Source: Pisolithus tinctorius (Eukaryota; Basidiomycota; Agaricomycetes; Boletales; Pisolithaceae). Taken from it: a stretch of 64,000 nt of DNA. Positions 1 to 11,796 of this stretch are shown here, in pieces. The stretch covers positions 5,952,001-6,016,000 of the forward strand of contig JANFAH010000002.1 in assembly GCA_024663395.1 (NCBI GenBank), read 5' to 3'. Both the position numbers and the translations under genes were made by a program. The notes beneath the pieces were generated by a model. It was not told the origin of the DNA. It did no database searches and saw only the letters and a list, made by a program, of their open reading frames with translations. Every line of letters starts with the position of its first letter. The stretch's first letter is position 1.

Positions 1-1290
1 CGAACGTTAAAGACAAAAAAGAAAATCAATTGATTACAAACGTACACATAATGCCCGTCCCGCTCACTACGTGACTGATCAGACACAAAACAAGACAAGT
101 TTTGCTAAACTTACAAAGAGCCATGATAAAAGAGACGAGGTAAAAGTCTACGGTCCTCCAAAGCATCTTCCCGTGTATGTCTGGCAAAGTATCTGACCTC
201 GAACAACTTCGGCTACGGCCCAACCTCGGGGTGGAGGATGATCCGCCCTCAGGTCGAGCACCCAAAAGAGGCGCGCGACTGCCTTCTTCCGCTACACCCA
301 CAGCATCGATATTTGGATCAGCGATGAATGGAACTACCTCCCCGCTTGGGATTTGCTCATAATCTCCATTTTCGCCATCCCTCGGCCCCGGGGGAATCGG
401 AGGAGGAGGTACAGGGCGCACAATAAACAATCCAACTACTGCGGACATGGAGGTAGCGAGGGCGAGAAGAAGCAAGAATGCCGACGTGTCTCCAGGGAAG
501 AAAACATGTGCCATAGTCGAAAAAAAGAACGCTGAGAGCCCAAAACCAGAGACAACTAGGGCAGTCGTTGTAGCACGCTGTAGAGAAACACATTCCGCCA
601 CGGAAGTGTCAAATATCGTAAACCATGGGAGGTAAAATGAGGCCAAAGGCATGACATACCGCTGATTCAGGAAAACTCTTGGCGGTAGTATTAACGGCGG
701 CCGCAAGGCCAGCGTTTGCGCCAAACCCAGTGAGGAGCCCACACACAACGAGCAAGGCAAAGTGTGCGGCAGATATGGATGTCCCGGAACCTGTACCGGC
801 GTCGTACATACTCTTCATCCCTGTGTATCCGACGAGGAAACACATGAAAGCTCCAATGAGTGGAATGCGGGGGCCCTTGGAATCCACGATGCGTCCCCAG
901 ATGGGTCCGGATGCATAAACGCCGGCTAGGACAGAGATAAGCTTGACCAAAAACAACCTCTAGGGAGTTGCGAGACACACCGTTGCCCGCGAGCCCGACG
1001 ACATTCAATTGAGTATGCGTAATGTGGAGGCGAGCACCTAGCTGCGGTGCATAGGCTAGTCATTGCCATGGTTCAGGACATCCGATGACATGGAAGCCAA
1101 CATCATATACCCACCCGAGAAGATCTGTGAAAAGAGTATTAGAAGATGGACCGACCACAACGACCTCAAGAAAACACACATAGTTTGTTCCAGAACCGAG
1201 TGCAACAAGGATAGATCCCAGCAAGGTTATAATCCGACGGGCACCGAAAAGACCCGGAGCATTATGTCTGGCGTCAATCTGAGACGCCAT
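1..1290 (-). CDS. MCH1-like MFS transporter, N-terminal half (runs off the left edge)
   Basis: Major facilitator superfamily transporter of the fungal MCH1/nodulin-like type. These are predicted 12-TM proteins whose substrate is usually unknown. The start is taken at the ATG 1290-1288, where the second copy also starts. Exon 1 reads GARRIITLLGSILVALGSG (TM1). Later exons give YAPQLGARLHITHTQLN and the loop signature SGPIWGRIVDSKGPRIPL, then two helices ending in NTTAKSFPESA. The 26-600 exon reads RATTTALVVSGFGLSAFFF, followed by a long hydrophilic central loop (PVPPPPIPPGPRDGENGDYE) and the start of the second half (LWRTVDFYL). TM7-12 lie outside the window. It is a close paralogue of the gene at 1887-3959, in the same orientation, so this is a tandem duplication. 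No stop is seen in the exons used. Confidence 0.8.
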
Positions 1291-1649
1291 CTGCACAAGT
1301 CCGAGAGGCCAAGTATTGTGGGGAATAGACGAGCGGGGTGAGTAGGCAAGACGAAGGCTACTGATCTGATATACAAATTGACACGGGAGGGTCCCGAAGA
1401 CAATCCGAGCTGCGGTCGCTGTATGGGCGCGATAGTTTGTAGTGGTAAAAATAGTACTGCGCTAGGTCAAATGAACGCTTTTGATATGCAGTGTAGTTGA
1501 TCCGTAGTATGTGCCTAAGAAGCTCATGGCAATTTACATGAATGGCTGTGATCACATGTAGCCAACAAATTACCCGTTGGAGGGAGACCAAGCTTGTCCC
1601 ACTTCCAAAGAGCACATGTTAGATGGCCACACAGCGCTACCACACTCAA

Positions 1650-1870
1650 ATCTACTCTCCCCTCGTGACACCGGTGCTCACTAATCCCACAAGGCAGCCC
1701 ATGTGTGACCTCCGGGCTCGACAAGTAACACTGCCGACCACGCAAGCATTAACCCTCTAACAAAACGTCCTACATTACAACTGCATCAGCGACGTTCATA
1801 GCAAGGGTTACATCGAGGAATGTGTACTCACAAACCAAACCCGTCCACCCGATTAGATCGTCACATCCCT
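1650..1870 (-). pseudogene. decayed relic of the MFS 3' exon
   Basis: The stretch around 1715-1830 aligns by eye with 1985-2110, which is the last-exon region of the downstream MFS gene. Both share the string CTCGA, the AAAACGTCC block, CGTTCATAGCA versus CGTACTCATAGCA, and the GGGTTACA block, with many substitutions and indels between them. No reading frame survives. I read it as the eroded 3' end of another tandem copy. It could instead be the diverged 3' end of a copy damaged by unequal exchange. The remaining 1300-1650 sequence shows nothing I recognise. Confidence 0.4.
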
Positions 1871-1886
1871 TGCCATGCTCATCCGC

Positions 1887-3959
1887 TCACCCTTTCCTCG
1901 TCTTCTGCCGGTACTTATCCCGCCTGGCAGCCAACGTACTCAGAGCAAGCGCGACCATGCAGGCCACAAGCGTAACCTTCAAGCTCGAGACATAACAATC
2001 CCGACCGGTAAAGCATCGGCGCTCTGCCAAAACGTCCCGGTGTACTGCTCGGCCAGCCGTACTCATAGCACGGGTTACACCGATAGTCGTGTTCGTATTC
2101 TCGCGTGGCGTATGCGCATCGAGGTTCCGACCAAATATGATTGAGAAGACATTCCCGCCGACAAGTGGCGCGAGGGAAAGATATCCCAAGTTTTCAGATA
2201 AATGACCTATTCGATATGTGCATTTCATATTTAGCCATGTGATCGACTCCCGTGTACATGACGGGCGGGGGAAGACTGAATGTGCACTCACCTAGACCAA
2301 ACCAATCGATTGCGATTGCAGGAAGGCCTCCGAAGAGGCTGCCGTACGCAAATCCCAGGATGGCAGTGGCCATCCACAGCGTACCAACGCTCGAAATTCC
2401 GATTGCGAATGCCTGGGAGATGATGAAAAGCGAGGAAACAATGCACAATGAATAGGCACGAGGGAGATGAAACTTAGTGCGTGCAAAGTCTGAGATGAGG
2501 CCTGCCAAGTACGTTAATTACGCAGAGCTGACCGATGAGATACGAATCACCGATTAGTATTCGACCAGCGAAGTTGCCAACGCTTAACGTCGATACTTGC
2601 GCCGCTTGCAGTTTGGACGCTTCCTCTTCTTCATAGTTCGGGTTTGACTTGGCGAAGAGGGCCAGGGAGATTAAGCCCACGTTGTTAATATCTGCACAGT
2701 GTCAAAGTCAAACAAGTACACCAGTGCATCTGAACTGACACATAACCCCTGTTCCGCCCACTTGGCAGTCTGGTCAGACATGATACAATAAGGCAGTTCC
2801 GCCAGACTTACAAAGCAACAAGATCATGCAGAGGAGGTAAAAGTCTGGAGTCCTCCATAGCAACTTCCCGTAGACGTCTGGTAAGTTATCTGGCCTTAAG
2901 TGACTGTGGATGCGGTCCGTCTCCAAAGCAGAGGATAATCCATCCTCGGGTTGGATATCCGAGAGAGACACATAACTGTCTCCTGCGACACCCACAGCAT
3001 CAACATTGGGATCAGCAATAAACGGTACAACTTCTGTAGTGGATATTAGTTCATACTCTCCGTTCCTATCATCCTTCAGACCCGCATGGGTCTGAGGAAG
3101 AGGTACGGGCCGCATAACGAATAATGCAACGAGCATGGGTATGGAGGTGGCAAGGGAGAGAAGAAGCAGGAAAGCCGATGTATCTCCAGGGAAAAAAATA
3201 TGTGCAATAGTCGAAAAGAAGAATGCTGAGAGACCAAAACCAGACAATACAAGACCGGTGGTTGTGGCGCGCTTTAGAGATTTGTCATGAGACATGTTTC
3301 ACGACAATCACGGATTAGAAGATAGAAGGCACGACATACCGCAGATTCCGGAAAGCTCTTGGCGGTGGTGTTAACAGCCGCAGTCACGCCAGCGTGCGCA
3401 CCCGAACCAGTCAGAAGGCTGCATATCACTAACAAGAGAAAGTGTGCTGGAGAGACAGATGTTCCAGAGCCAGTGCCCTCATCATACATACGTTCCATCC
3501 CTGCATATCCGGCAAGGGAGAAGACGAAAGCTCCAGTGAGCGGGATCTGGGCACCTCTAAAGTCTACGATACGGCCCCAGATAGGCCCGGAGATAGAAAC
3601 ACCAGCTAGGACAAAACATAAGCTTGGCTTCAGAGAAGAGATGGAACACACCGTTTCCGGCAAGCCCAACGATATTGAGCTGAGTATGCGAAATGTGGAG
3701 ACGAGCACCTAGCTGCGGCGCATAGGCTAAGCATGACCGGTTTTCAGAACATCCAGTGACCTTCCAAGCTCTATCGTCTACCCACCGGAAAAGATCTATC
3801 GAAAGAGTATCAGGAATAGACTGACTATAATCACCGCAAAATCCAAACATAGTTCGTGCCAGAGCTGAGCGCAACGACAATGGAACTCAGCAATGTAATA
3901 ATCCGTCTGGCGCTGAAGAGAGCAGGCACATTGTGTTTGACCTCGGTCGGAGTCGCCAT
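1887..3959 (-). CDS. MCH1-like MFS transporter, complete copy
   Basis: Second tandem copy of the MFS gene, apparently complete. It starts at ATG 3959-3957 (MATPTEVKHNVPALFSARR) and ends at TGA 1889-1887. N-terminal half: TM1 (ITLLSSIVVALSSGTNYV), the loop motif SGPIWGRIVDFRGAQIPL, and RATTTGLVLSGFGLSAFFF. A hydrophilic central linker lies at about 2880-3100. C-terminal half: MGLISLALFAKSNPNYEEEE, STLSVGNFAGRILIGD, ISSVGTLWMATAILGFAYG and the conserved LAPLVGGNVFSIIFGRNLD, then a last helix VACMVALALSTLAARR. Several short introns are needed to join these blocks, and all the joins I inspected are GT-AG. The protein is a predicted plasma-membrane or vacuolar 12-TM carrier with unknown substrate. 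The closest relatives in the window are at 1-1290 (tandem) and 9840-10770 (dead, opposite strand). Confidence 0.8.
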
Positions 3960-5778
3960 CTGGACAAGCCCGAAGGGCCAAAGATTGTGGCGAGAGGTCG
4001 AACAACAAGAGAAGGTAGAGCGGATCCAGGTATGAATGGATCTGACGCGCGAATCTTGCGGGTGAACACTCCAAAAAAAAACTACGTTGCGGGCGTCTCT
4101 TACATATGCATTATTATGTAGTTACGGCACCTGTGCTGCACTAAGCGAAACTACTCTGCAAGTAATGCGCCTGTGGTTCAATATGAGTTTACGGCCATCC
4201 CACCACGCCGTCGGCATGTCGATAGCTTCCTCTGCTTGACGCTATTCCAGATACTAGGTCACTAAACATCTGGTCCATTGCATCAACGCATGCCATGTTG
4301 CAATTTTTTGCCATACTCGTCGGGTGGGTCGGGTGGGGCAGGGAATCTGGTTGACTCCGCAGACGTGCCGATTCCTGTGGAAGAGAACCATTCATTGCAT
4401 ATCTTTTGTCTATCAGCTTCCATCCTAAAGCCGGCATTTCCTTTGGACGCGATAGCGGCTGGGTCGGAGAAGCATGTCGGCAAAGGAGGACAGTTACTTT
4501 CGTGCGTGCTGGAGTCCTCGGACAACAGAAACGTCTCTTTGTGTGTGAAGCAGCCCCGGCCCGGATGCGAGCCACCCTCCGAGAGAAGACAACAGGGTAA
4601 TACACATGGTATGTACATACAGTAGTCCTGAGTGCTCTTGATATCCCAGTAAATGCGACCGAATCTATGTTCGTGTCCTTGCATTTCGCATTTTGCTTCC
4701 GCATGACAGCCTCCATGCGGTATTCTTGGACCTGGAGGGAACTCGGCACAAGGTTATAGCAAGCAAGGCACTCGAGAGCGATGCTTCCGAGTTACAATAT
4801 TACGAGCTGCTCCAATTAGGATGCATTTCATCTCATATATTCCGGAACAAAAAACAAGGTGGCTTACATACGAGGCCTTGAGGCCTGGGCCGCCGGTACA
4901 CAACAACATCGCAAACCGATATTCGCGGTCTACTAAATACTTGACTACGCGCAGTATAGTCTCGATTCCAGACGCTGTGGTCTTCAACTTGGTCGGCTTT
5001 GGAATCTCCCGAGCACCAAAACGCAACAACCGAGTGTCAGCGCATGTCAGCCGCGACCGTCCCAAAACATCTGGTTGCGGGACCACGTGCAGCACTGATG
5101 GGGTGAGTCAGGCTTCGCCCGAGATCGCGGACTATTGATCAGTGATACACTTTTTCATCTCCTTTTGATGCTTGCAGCTCTGTTAGAGAGTGATTTTTTA
5201 GTACTTGTTCGAGGAACAAGATAGCGTGAGTGAGGATATGGTAGTGGACGAATGCGGAACATGATCTCATCATCTAAACCAGCTGTACAATGTGGAGAGT
5301 AGATTAATGGGGTTAAAAGTACGTGGCTGGCCAATGGGGACCGGTTACCATTCAATGGTAAGTAACGTCTTTCCTCAGAAATCTCCCTCATTGAGAAATG
5401 GCTTGCAACTCGTCGTTAATTTAGTCTGGCATCTACCTACGTGTACGTGCTCCTTCTGCCTTGCGACTCAGAATTCTGCATGCAACGGTCTCAACCACTC
5501 TCAGTACAACTGAATGTTCAATCGCAGGTGATTGTCTGATGATCAGCTCCCCAATAACAGTCGGAACCGTTAACGTACCACTGGCTCGAATGGCCTGGTT
5601 TGGCCGCATGGCTTGATGATCTCATATCCGTGGTCGTCCGTTAATCGAATGCGATTTCTACAAGGCAACCAGTGCAGTAGTGTGCAAACTAGGCATCTCC
5701 AGATGTGCAGCAAGTACATAGGGACATGAACAATTCTCCTTGGATCGTTCGCTAACCCCGTTATAACAGTCGATCCAT
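3960..5778. other. no recognisable gene (1.8 kb)
   Basis: This stretch holds the 5' flank of the MFS gene and then about 1.5 kb with overlapping open frames on both strands: 4189-4749 minus, 4283-4684 minus, 4821-5138 plus and 4754-5095 minus. None shows a domain, a signal peptide or a coherent splice structure that I can support. The 133-residue minus frame at 4283-4684 has a Cys/Pro-rich middle and is the best candidate for a small unrecognised protein, but I would not call it. The last few hundred bases are the presumed promoter of the seven-TM gene. Confidence 0.4.
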
Positions 5779-6957
5779 ATGTCACAGACCGTCAGCTCCC
5801 AGCTGGTCATCTCGACCTTCATCGACGCTATTCGCCCTCCATTCAATTTTATCGTCGGAGTGACTGCGTTATCTGCGTGTTTGGTCACTTTGCTGGTTGT
5901 TTTGTTCGTCTTCTCGACCCCCGAGTCACGCAGGCGCCCCGTATTTTACCTGAATGTCATAGCCATCTCGATTGCTGTGGTTCTGAGCATTCTAAACGGT
6001 ATCACGAGCGGTAAAGCCATCCTCGACCCATTCAGACCTACGGCAGAAGGGATTTACATCGCAACGATCTCCTTTGCGATTTTCCCTCCTGTATTTTATG
6101 ATTCGATATTGCTCACTCGTTTCCTTGCCCTATACCCCGTCAATGTGACCCCTGGATCCACTCTCTTCAAGATATTCATATTCCCACTTTGTATTAAGTG
6201 TGGTCGTCTCATTGTCTTGGCAAGTGCAAAAAGTTGTACTCAACTCTATCTCTAACTGGCACCAAATAGTCCTTGTATCTTCGCGAATTCGCTCAGTCTA
6301 CGAAAGTACTACTGTCGCTGGAACAACATGCACAGGCTACGTGGTATCGGAATCCATACATAACGGCGGAATGGACGATGCAGATGTTGGACAACGTGTG
6401 AGATCATCCTACATTCTCGCACAGTAAGAAGCTCTGACACGAAGTGTTATCTAGATATTCCGCCAGCGTCTTTTTATACAACCTCCATGCTAGAACCTCC
6501 AAGATAAAATATTGTGGGTATTTCTCTACAGTATCAATGCAGCGTTTTCTTATCATTCATCACATAAACTGGTCGCACCGGAGGGCGGATCCGGCAAATA
6601 GTTTTTACTTCTGTTGCTAACTTCGTCTTCCCCCTCTTTCTCAACCTCGCACAAATCGTTTGTATCATCACAAGTCACTCTTTCGCAACGGGAACCATGG
6701 TTCTGCTAGCAAACAACTACGTCAGCGTCATTGGTGTGTTGTGCGCTACCATCTGGTTTTCTGGGTCAGAATGGGTCCGTGATACCCAGCGAACTATGGG
6801 TCCAGAGCCCTTTCAGGGGTGCAGTAACCAGGCAAAGGAAGGGCGTTCCATTAGGTTCCTTCCTGGATCAGATGAGAATGATGGTTATGCAAAGCAAAGC
6901 CTCTGGTTGGTGGAGGGGGACAGACATGTCTTTGGACAGGGTACTTTCGGGGCTTGA
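5779..6957 (+). CDS. seven-TM fungal membrane protein, function unknown
   Basis: ATG 5779 opens a 140-residue first exon with four hydrophobic segments: FIVGVTALSACLVTLLVVLF, YLNVIAISIAVVLSILNG, IYIATISFAIFPPVFYDS and LFKIFIFPLCIKC. After an intron ending near 6268, exon 2 continues with the charged loop NPYITAEWTMQMLDN. A short exon near 6455-6512 reads YSASVFLYNLHARTSKIK. A last exon carries two more helices (FVFPLFLNLAQIVCIITS and MVLLANNYVSVIGVLCATIW) and a hydrophilic tail ending at TGA 6957. The layout of an outside N-terminus, seven helices and a cytosolic tail resembles a GPCR-like family expanded in Agaricomycetes, but I recognise no STE3 or cAMP-receptor motif. The join around 6513-6590 is unclear because a stop lies in the linking frame, so an exon boundary there needs transcripts. 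Ligand and role are unknown. Confidence 0.6.
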
Positions 6958-7530
6958 ATCACTGCAACAGCCTCGCGTGAGAGTCAAACGTCCGCTCCCA
7001 AGATATTCCCTTGTTACCCTGCGCGTGTGTATACACTTGCATTATATTCCTTGAAAGACCTGTTTGAAATTTGCGGATACACATATTTGTACGTACGTAT
7101 ATGCTACTTAAGCATTTGTTGGTCACAGATCTATGCACCTATTTCATTGCTTACTTCCTTTCAGAATCTGGATGATTCTCGGCATAATACGGCGCTGCCT
7201 GATGGAACATCAGACCGTGTGATACGATATTTGAATTTACTGACCACGCGCCCGGGGCGCATAACAACGGGTTGAGAGGTATACATATAAGTAATCATCA
7301 ACGCACCGAGTACCCGGAGCCTGAGGGGTGAAGGAACGTGCCACCTTACCGTTGGCTGTCTGCTGTGGAGAGAACAAGAATTGGTTCCTTGCAGCCGGTC
7401 GTGTAAAACTGAGTCAGGCAAAAGAATAGACGATGTTCCTGGTGAATATAAGAAGCTCCACGCCTCCCACCAGCTATAAGCCTTCGATTGCCATCAAGTC
7501 TCGAGAAAAGTATCGGTGTTCATCAGCCCC
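6958..7530 (+). promoter_or_regulatory. intergenic, presumed promoter of the P450 gene
   Basis: About 570 bp without a supportable gene. AT-rich TATA-like strings occur at about 7277 (tatacatataag) and 7445 (gaatataagaag). The second lies 85 bp before the P450 ATG and is the better core-promoter candidate. The small open frames here look like chance. Confidence 0.35.
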
Positions 7531-9770
7531 ATGTTAACCGTATTCGAAACAGTGCTAGGACGTACCTTCTATGTCACATCTCCTGCATTACGGAGTGTGC
7601 AAGAGGTTACATTAGGGGTCTTAATGCTTGCCGGTGCTGGTTTCTGTTTCTTCATGATTGCTCGGCGATGCAGACAACCTAAGGTGAGTTGAGGAACGGC
7701 CGCCAAACACTACAAGTAGCCCTAAATTATACCGCTCCACAGCCCTCGAGTCATAGTCCAGCGTACCCGCTCCCCCCAATTATAGACATTCCAGTAGGTT
7801 GCGGAGCTTATCGATCGCGACTTTGGTGTTCAGTTACCAAAATATGATAAGGCCAGCGAAATATTTTCATCCCCCCAGAAGGCCTATGAATCGGCCTTGA
7901 AGAATCATGGACCCGTGATTGGAGTGTGGAGGAAAGGAAGGGTTTGTCGGTTCTTATCCTCTATGGGCACCGGTCTCAAACTTCTTGGCTAGCTTGAGTA
8001 TATCGTCGACGAGGAATGTGCCAAGGAGGTGCTATCGAATGACCAAGATTTCAGTTTCGAACGTGGGACAGCTAGGGTAAACACATCACGCGACCTTTTT
8101 CCTGACATGCGGACGATCCACACCCTCTTTTAGGTCCTAAACCTGGGGTTTATAATACCCTTGAGCAAAGGCAAATTTTCCAAGGACGTACACATGATGG
8201 TCGCTGGTGGTATCATCCCAAGGATGGAAAAAATAGTGGATCAGAGTAAGGAGCTAGATTCCACGGTGATCGCCACTGCCTTTGACTTGTCCCTATAATT
8301 TTCTTAGTATTTCCCACCTTCAAACGTCAAGCTCATAGAATCGTAAAAAACTCCCAGCTATCAGGGAACGGTGTCGACCTGTTCGCACACGTGCACCGTT
8401 GCATCGCGGAGGCAATGTTAATCACCGCCGTGGGTGAGGTATGTAAATCAGTCAATATGCTAAGTTTATCACTCACGAATGGACATGGTCACCACCGAAA
8501 GAAATACGTCAGCGATCGTTCCCTGCAAGTCACAGAGGAGACAGCACATGCCATCGCAACCATGACGGGTATCTACCAAAATCTGTCGCCTTTCGCACGG
8601 ACGTTCCCGAAGACATGGAAGGTTATAACGTGGTGCGTATTGCGTCGCCTTATCCACCGTACAAAGCAATTAAGAGGCACCTAGGGCGAGACTGGTGGTG
8701 AAAGTCATTATATTCCAATATTGTTGCGTCATCGTGCCAATCATATGGAGAGAAATTTGCGGACGCAAATACCGGCCTTTAAACTCACGTGTATCAGAGT
8801 ACATCGACGAAGAGGAAAGACACGATGTAAGCAGGACTCAGCTGACTTTTGCGAACGCCCTAAGCTACTTTTGCAGGAGCCCCTCGTCCACTACATCGCC
8901 AGAATGTACACGGAGTCCCAGGGTCGCGTCTCCATTCTTTCTGCAATGTGGGTGTCTACCCTGGTACTCGCGTACGTTGAATTACCAGCAGCGTTTCGGA
9001 TCCCCGGAAACTGACGCAGAAATTGGCCAGTTTTATTTTCGCATCTGTACACCAAACAGCTGCCGTCGCAGTCTGGGTGGTATTCGAATTGTCCATTCGA
9101 AAGGAGTACTTAGCGTCCGTACAAGAGGAGTTATCGGCGATCGCGGATGGTATAGACAATGGCGGTGTCCACAAGTTGACATACGATGCCTTGCGACGAT
9201 CGACAGTCCTTGATTCTTTCATCCGCGAAGTCCTCAGAACCAAAGGGGACACCTTGAGTATAGTCCGTGAAACGACCCGTGACGTTTCTCTGGCAGGTCG
9301 CACCATTCCAAAAGGTTCGGTGATGCATCGTGTCTGTCTATTGACTTGCTTGACAGCGTCGTTTAATGCATCGATATATAGGAAACTTCGTTTACCCGAT
9401 GACTACTCTCACGCATCGCAGTCGCAGGCTGTACGGTGAGAAGGCTGCTGAGTTTGACCCGAACAGATGGCTGGAGGGGCCGGCCTCGTCGACGGTAGAT
9501 CCAGGATACTTGCCTTTCGGTTTCGGAAAATGGGCGTGTCCTGGTCGCATCCTAGCAGTTACTGGTATGCAAGTATCCGAGGTCTGACCTACTCGAGTTA
9601 ACCTTTATACCACAGAGATCAAGATGATCGTACTTACCTTGCTAGCAATCTCGGTGCCGGAACTTGAGGGCGGTGAATACACTGTGGTAGATCCCCTAAA
9701 TGTGACAAGCGTCCCCCCGGTGGGGCGACTCCTTCTGCATCCATTGGATTCAAAGCCAATGGAAAATTAG
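7531..9770 (+). CDS. cytochrome P450 monooxygenase
   Basis: Haem-thiolate monooxygenase, probably ER-anchored. Exon 1 from ATG 7531 gives a short lumenal stretch and an anchor (VTLGVLMLAGAGFCFFMIAR), followed by a basic stop-transfer RRCR. Downstream exons read KAYESALKNHGPVIGVWRKG, YIVDEECAKEVLSNDQDFSF and the I-helix region FASVHQTAAVAVWVVFEL. The K-helix ExxR is E-V-L-R at 9227-9238, in REVLRTKGDTLS. The haem-binding loop is PFGFGKWACPGR, with the ligand Cys at 9537-9539. The C-terminus is PVGRLLLHPLDSKPMEN, stop at 9768-9770. About ten short introns are implied. All signature residues are present. The exon after the membrane anchor needs a frame change near 7795, so either a small exon is missed or there is an indel. 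Subfamily and substrate cannot be read from the sequence. It lies between two MFS copies, which may be coincidence. Confidence 0.8.
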
Positions 9771-9839
9771 ACGCATGTTGTAGGATAATGACTAGATATT
9801 AGTTATGGAAAGCCAGACTGTGAACATACGTATTGCAGC

Positions 9840-10770
9840 ACGTCCTGGGAACAAGCGGAGAAGTAGTGGCATTCATTGCTGGCCCAGATATCGACATTGT
9901 GAGTGTAGCAGAACGAGACAGTCATGCGCCTCTCTTAGGCGCCGGGGCCTGGATGTGAATCGCCCTCCGAGTCGGAGGTGGGGAGTGCCCAGAATCGCTC
10001 GAAGCCGGATATTCGTGGGAAGATGCTTTCTGTACCATCATGTCGCTTTCAATAAGTCTGAGTCTTGTCTCCTTGTTTACTGACTGACCGGGTGGCGAAG
10101 TGAGCGGAACAGGTCTCTTGCAGAAGTTCCACTGGTTTATTTCCTTCCATTGATTGAAAAAAACAGACATTAGCAATATCACTTGGTTCGAACTCCCTGA
10201 CTCTCTTCGCCGAGTCAAACCCAGACTACGACGAAGCAGAAACTTCTAAATGGCAAACTGTGTAGGTGCCGACATTGAGCGTGGGCAACTTCGCTGGTTG
10301 AATACTAATCGGTGATGACTATCTTATCGCTCATTTCTACTGCGTAGTTAACATGCCTCGCAGGCCTCATCTCAGACTTGATGCGCAACCAGTTTCGTCT
10401 CCCTGGGGCAGTCTGCTTGTGCACTGTATCCTCGTTTTTCGTAATGCCTCAAACGCTTGCAATCGAAATTTCGAGCATTAGCACGCTGTGAATTGCAACT
10501 GCATTTCTTGGAGTCGCGTACGGTGGTCTGTTCGGAGCCCTTCCAACGATCGTTGTCGATTGGTTCGGTCTAGACCTTGCCCATTGCAAACTCATTGGAT
10601 CCGTACCTTGTCAATACTTGCAAGGGTAGCTCATATATCTGAAAACTGGGGATACGTCACCCTGGCACCGCCTATCGGCGGGAACGTCTTCTCGATTGTG
10701 TTTGGTCGGGATCTTGACGCGCATACGCCGCGCCAAGTAACAAACCGTTCTCGTTGGAGCGACAGTGCTT
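9840..10770 (+). pseudogene. MCH1-like MFS pseudogene (C-terminal part)
   Basis: Third copy of the MFS family, opposite in strand to the other two. It begins mid-gene with the central linker (SGEVVAFIAGPDIDIVSVAE, compare SGEVVPFIADPNIDAVGVAE in the first copy) and continues through DRNQ-like, FRLPGAVCLCTVSSFFVMPQ, VAYGGLFGALPTIVVDWFGL and LAPPIGGNVFSIVFGRDLD. In-frame stops occur at 9956-9958 and at 10489-10491. In the second, the conserved Trp of STLW is TGA instead of TGG. No N-terminal half is present; the P450 gene ends just upstream. It is a truncated, inactivated inverted duplicate. Confidence 0.85.
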
Positions 10771-11034
10771 GATTGAGTCAAGTTTAGGGATCACACTGGC
10801 GCTGAGCACGTGAGCTGCTATTCGGGACGGGCGCCAGCCGAGGGCGAGGTAAGATGAGTATCTAACAATATGATGTAGTTTTTGCTGGTTGTTCCCTCAA
10901 CCCCCTGCATTAGTATTATTCTCAACTTTGGAGGGTGCAGTGAGGTATACAACCACTCTCATTCTGTGACGGGCGTCCTCCAATGCAGAGATGGGTAAAT
11001 GGATTAAAGTAAGATACGTCTAGTGCAATCTGCC
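10771..11034. other. intergenic, nothing recognised
   Basis: About 260 bp between the MFS pseudogene and the TIM17 stop codon. I see only a probable 3' UTR of TIM17 on the minus strand. Confidence 0.4.
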
Positions 11035-11796
11035 TTATGAGTGCGTAGGTTGGGGAGTCATGTTTTCTGGCACTGAAACATCCTATTAATATATGGGTTG
11101 AGAAATTTCCTGGTTGAAACACTTACGTGGGGGTAGTTGTGGTCTTGCACCTTCATTAAATACTCGCGACAACAGAACACCAACACCCTCGAATACGCCT
11201 AGTAAAATTCCACATGCCACAGCAGATCCCAACGCAGATTTAGGGCCACCTGAGAATGGGGTGTTAGTAAACATCAAAGAAACAAGTGTTACAGTGAGTC
11301 GTATGCGACACTACTCGGGGCGGGTACGTAGCGGGCAAGGAAAACTCACTTCGTATAGCCAAACAACCTCCAGTCATGAAACCAGAGAGTATGGCATTCC
11401 ATGCATCATCTTTTTGTCGCCACCCCTTGATTGCACAGTCGAAAGTGGAGAACATGCCACCCCAAACGCCGAAGTTTCCTCCCGTGACCGGTGCACGAGC
11501 TTTGACGGTAGAAATAGCACCAACTAGTCGTTCACCCTAAAACTCAAAGTTATCAGTGTTCCAAGCAACAGAGATTATAAGAGAGCTAGCAGGGACCTAC
11601 CCTCGGAGAATTACGAGCACCTTTGATTCCGTGCCATATAGCTCCGCCGACCGAACCCATTGCAAAGGCGCCACCGAAGTCACTTAGGATTACCCAAGGA
11701 CTGGAATGGAAACGTCGGTTAGCATGGTGATAGTGTAGACATTCAGATTGAGGCTTGGGCGTACCATGGGTCGCGCGTGTGGTCTGCATGGGCCAT
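11035..11796 (-). CDS. TIM17: TIM17, mitochondrial inner-membrane import translocase subunit
   Basis: Core subunit of the TIM23 presequence translocase in the mitochondrial inner membrane. I can place five exons: 11796-11765, 11700-11601, 11536-11350, 11249-11127 and 11072-11035. They total 480 nt, or 159 residues plus stop, the normal size. Signatures in order are [76 protein letters not shown] and [20 protein letters not shown], ending in [18 protein letters not shown]. The four-helix Gly-rich Tim17 fold, the first-loop acidic/aromatic residues and the Cys in both DPCPW and FDC are all present. All four introns are GT-AG. The sequence looks fully functional. Confidence 0.96.

Noticed and set aside
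4189..4749. 186-residue minus-strand ORF, and the overlapping 4283-4684 ORF, as a secreted or Cys-rich protein
   Set aside because: No signal peptide, no homologous motif, and competing frames on both strands. It looks like chance in GC-balanced DNA.
7027..7275. 82-residue plus ORF between the seven-TM gene and the P450
   Set aside because: No motif or splice structure. The region fits a 3' UTR plus promoter.
10180..10200. GGTTCGAACTCC string as a tRNA T-loop
   Set aside because: No acceptor, D or anticodon stem can be drawn around it. It lies inside the MFS pseudogene.
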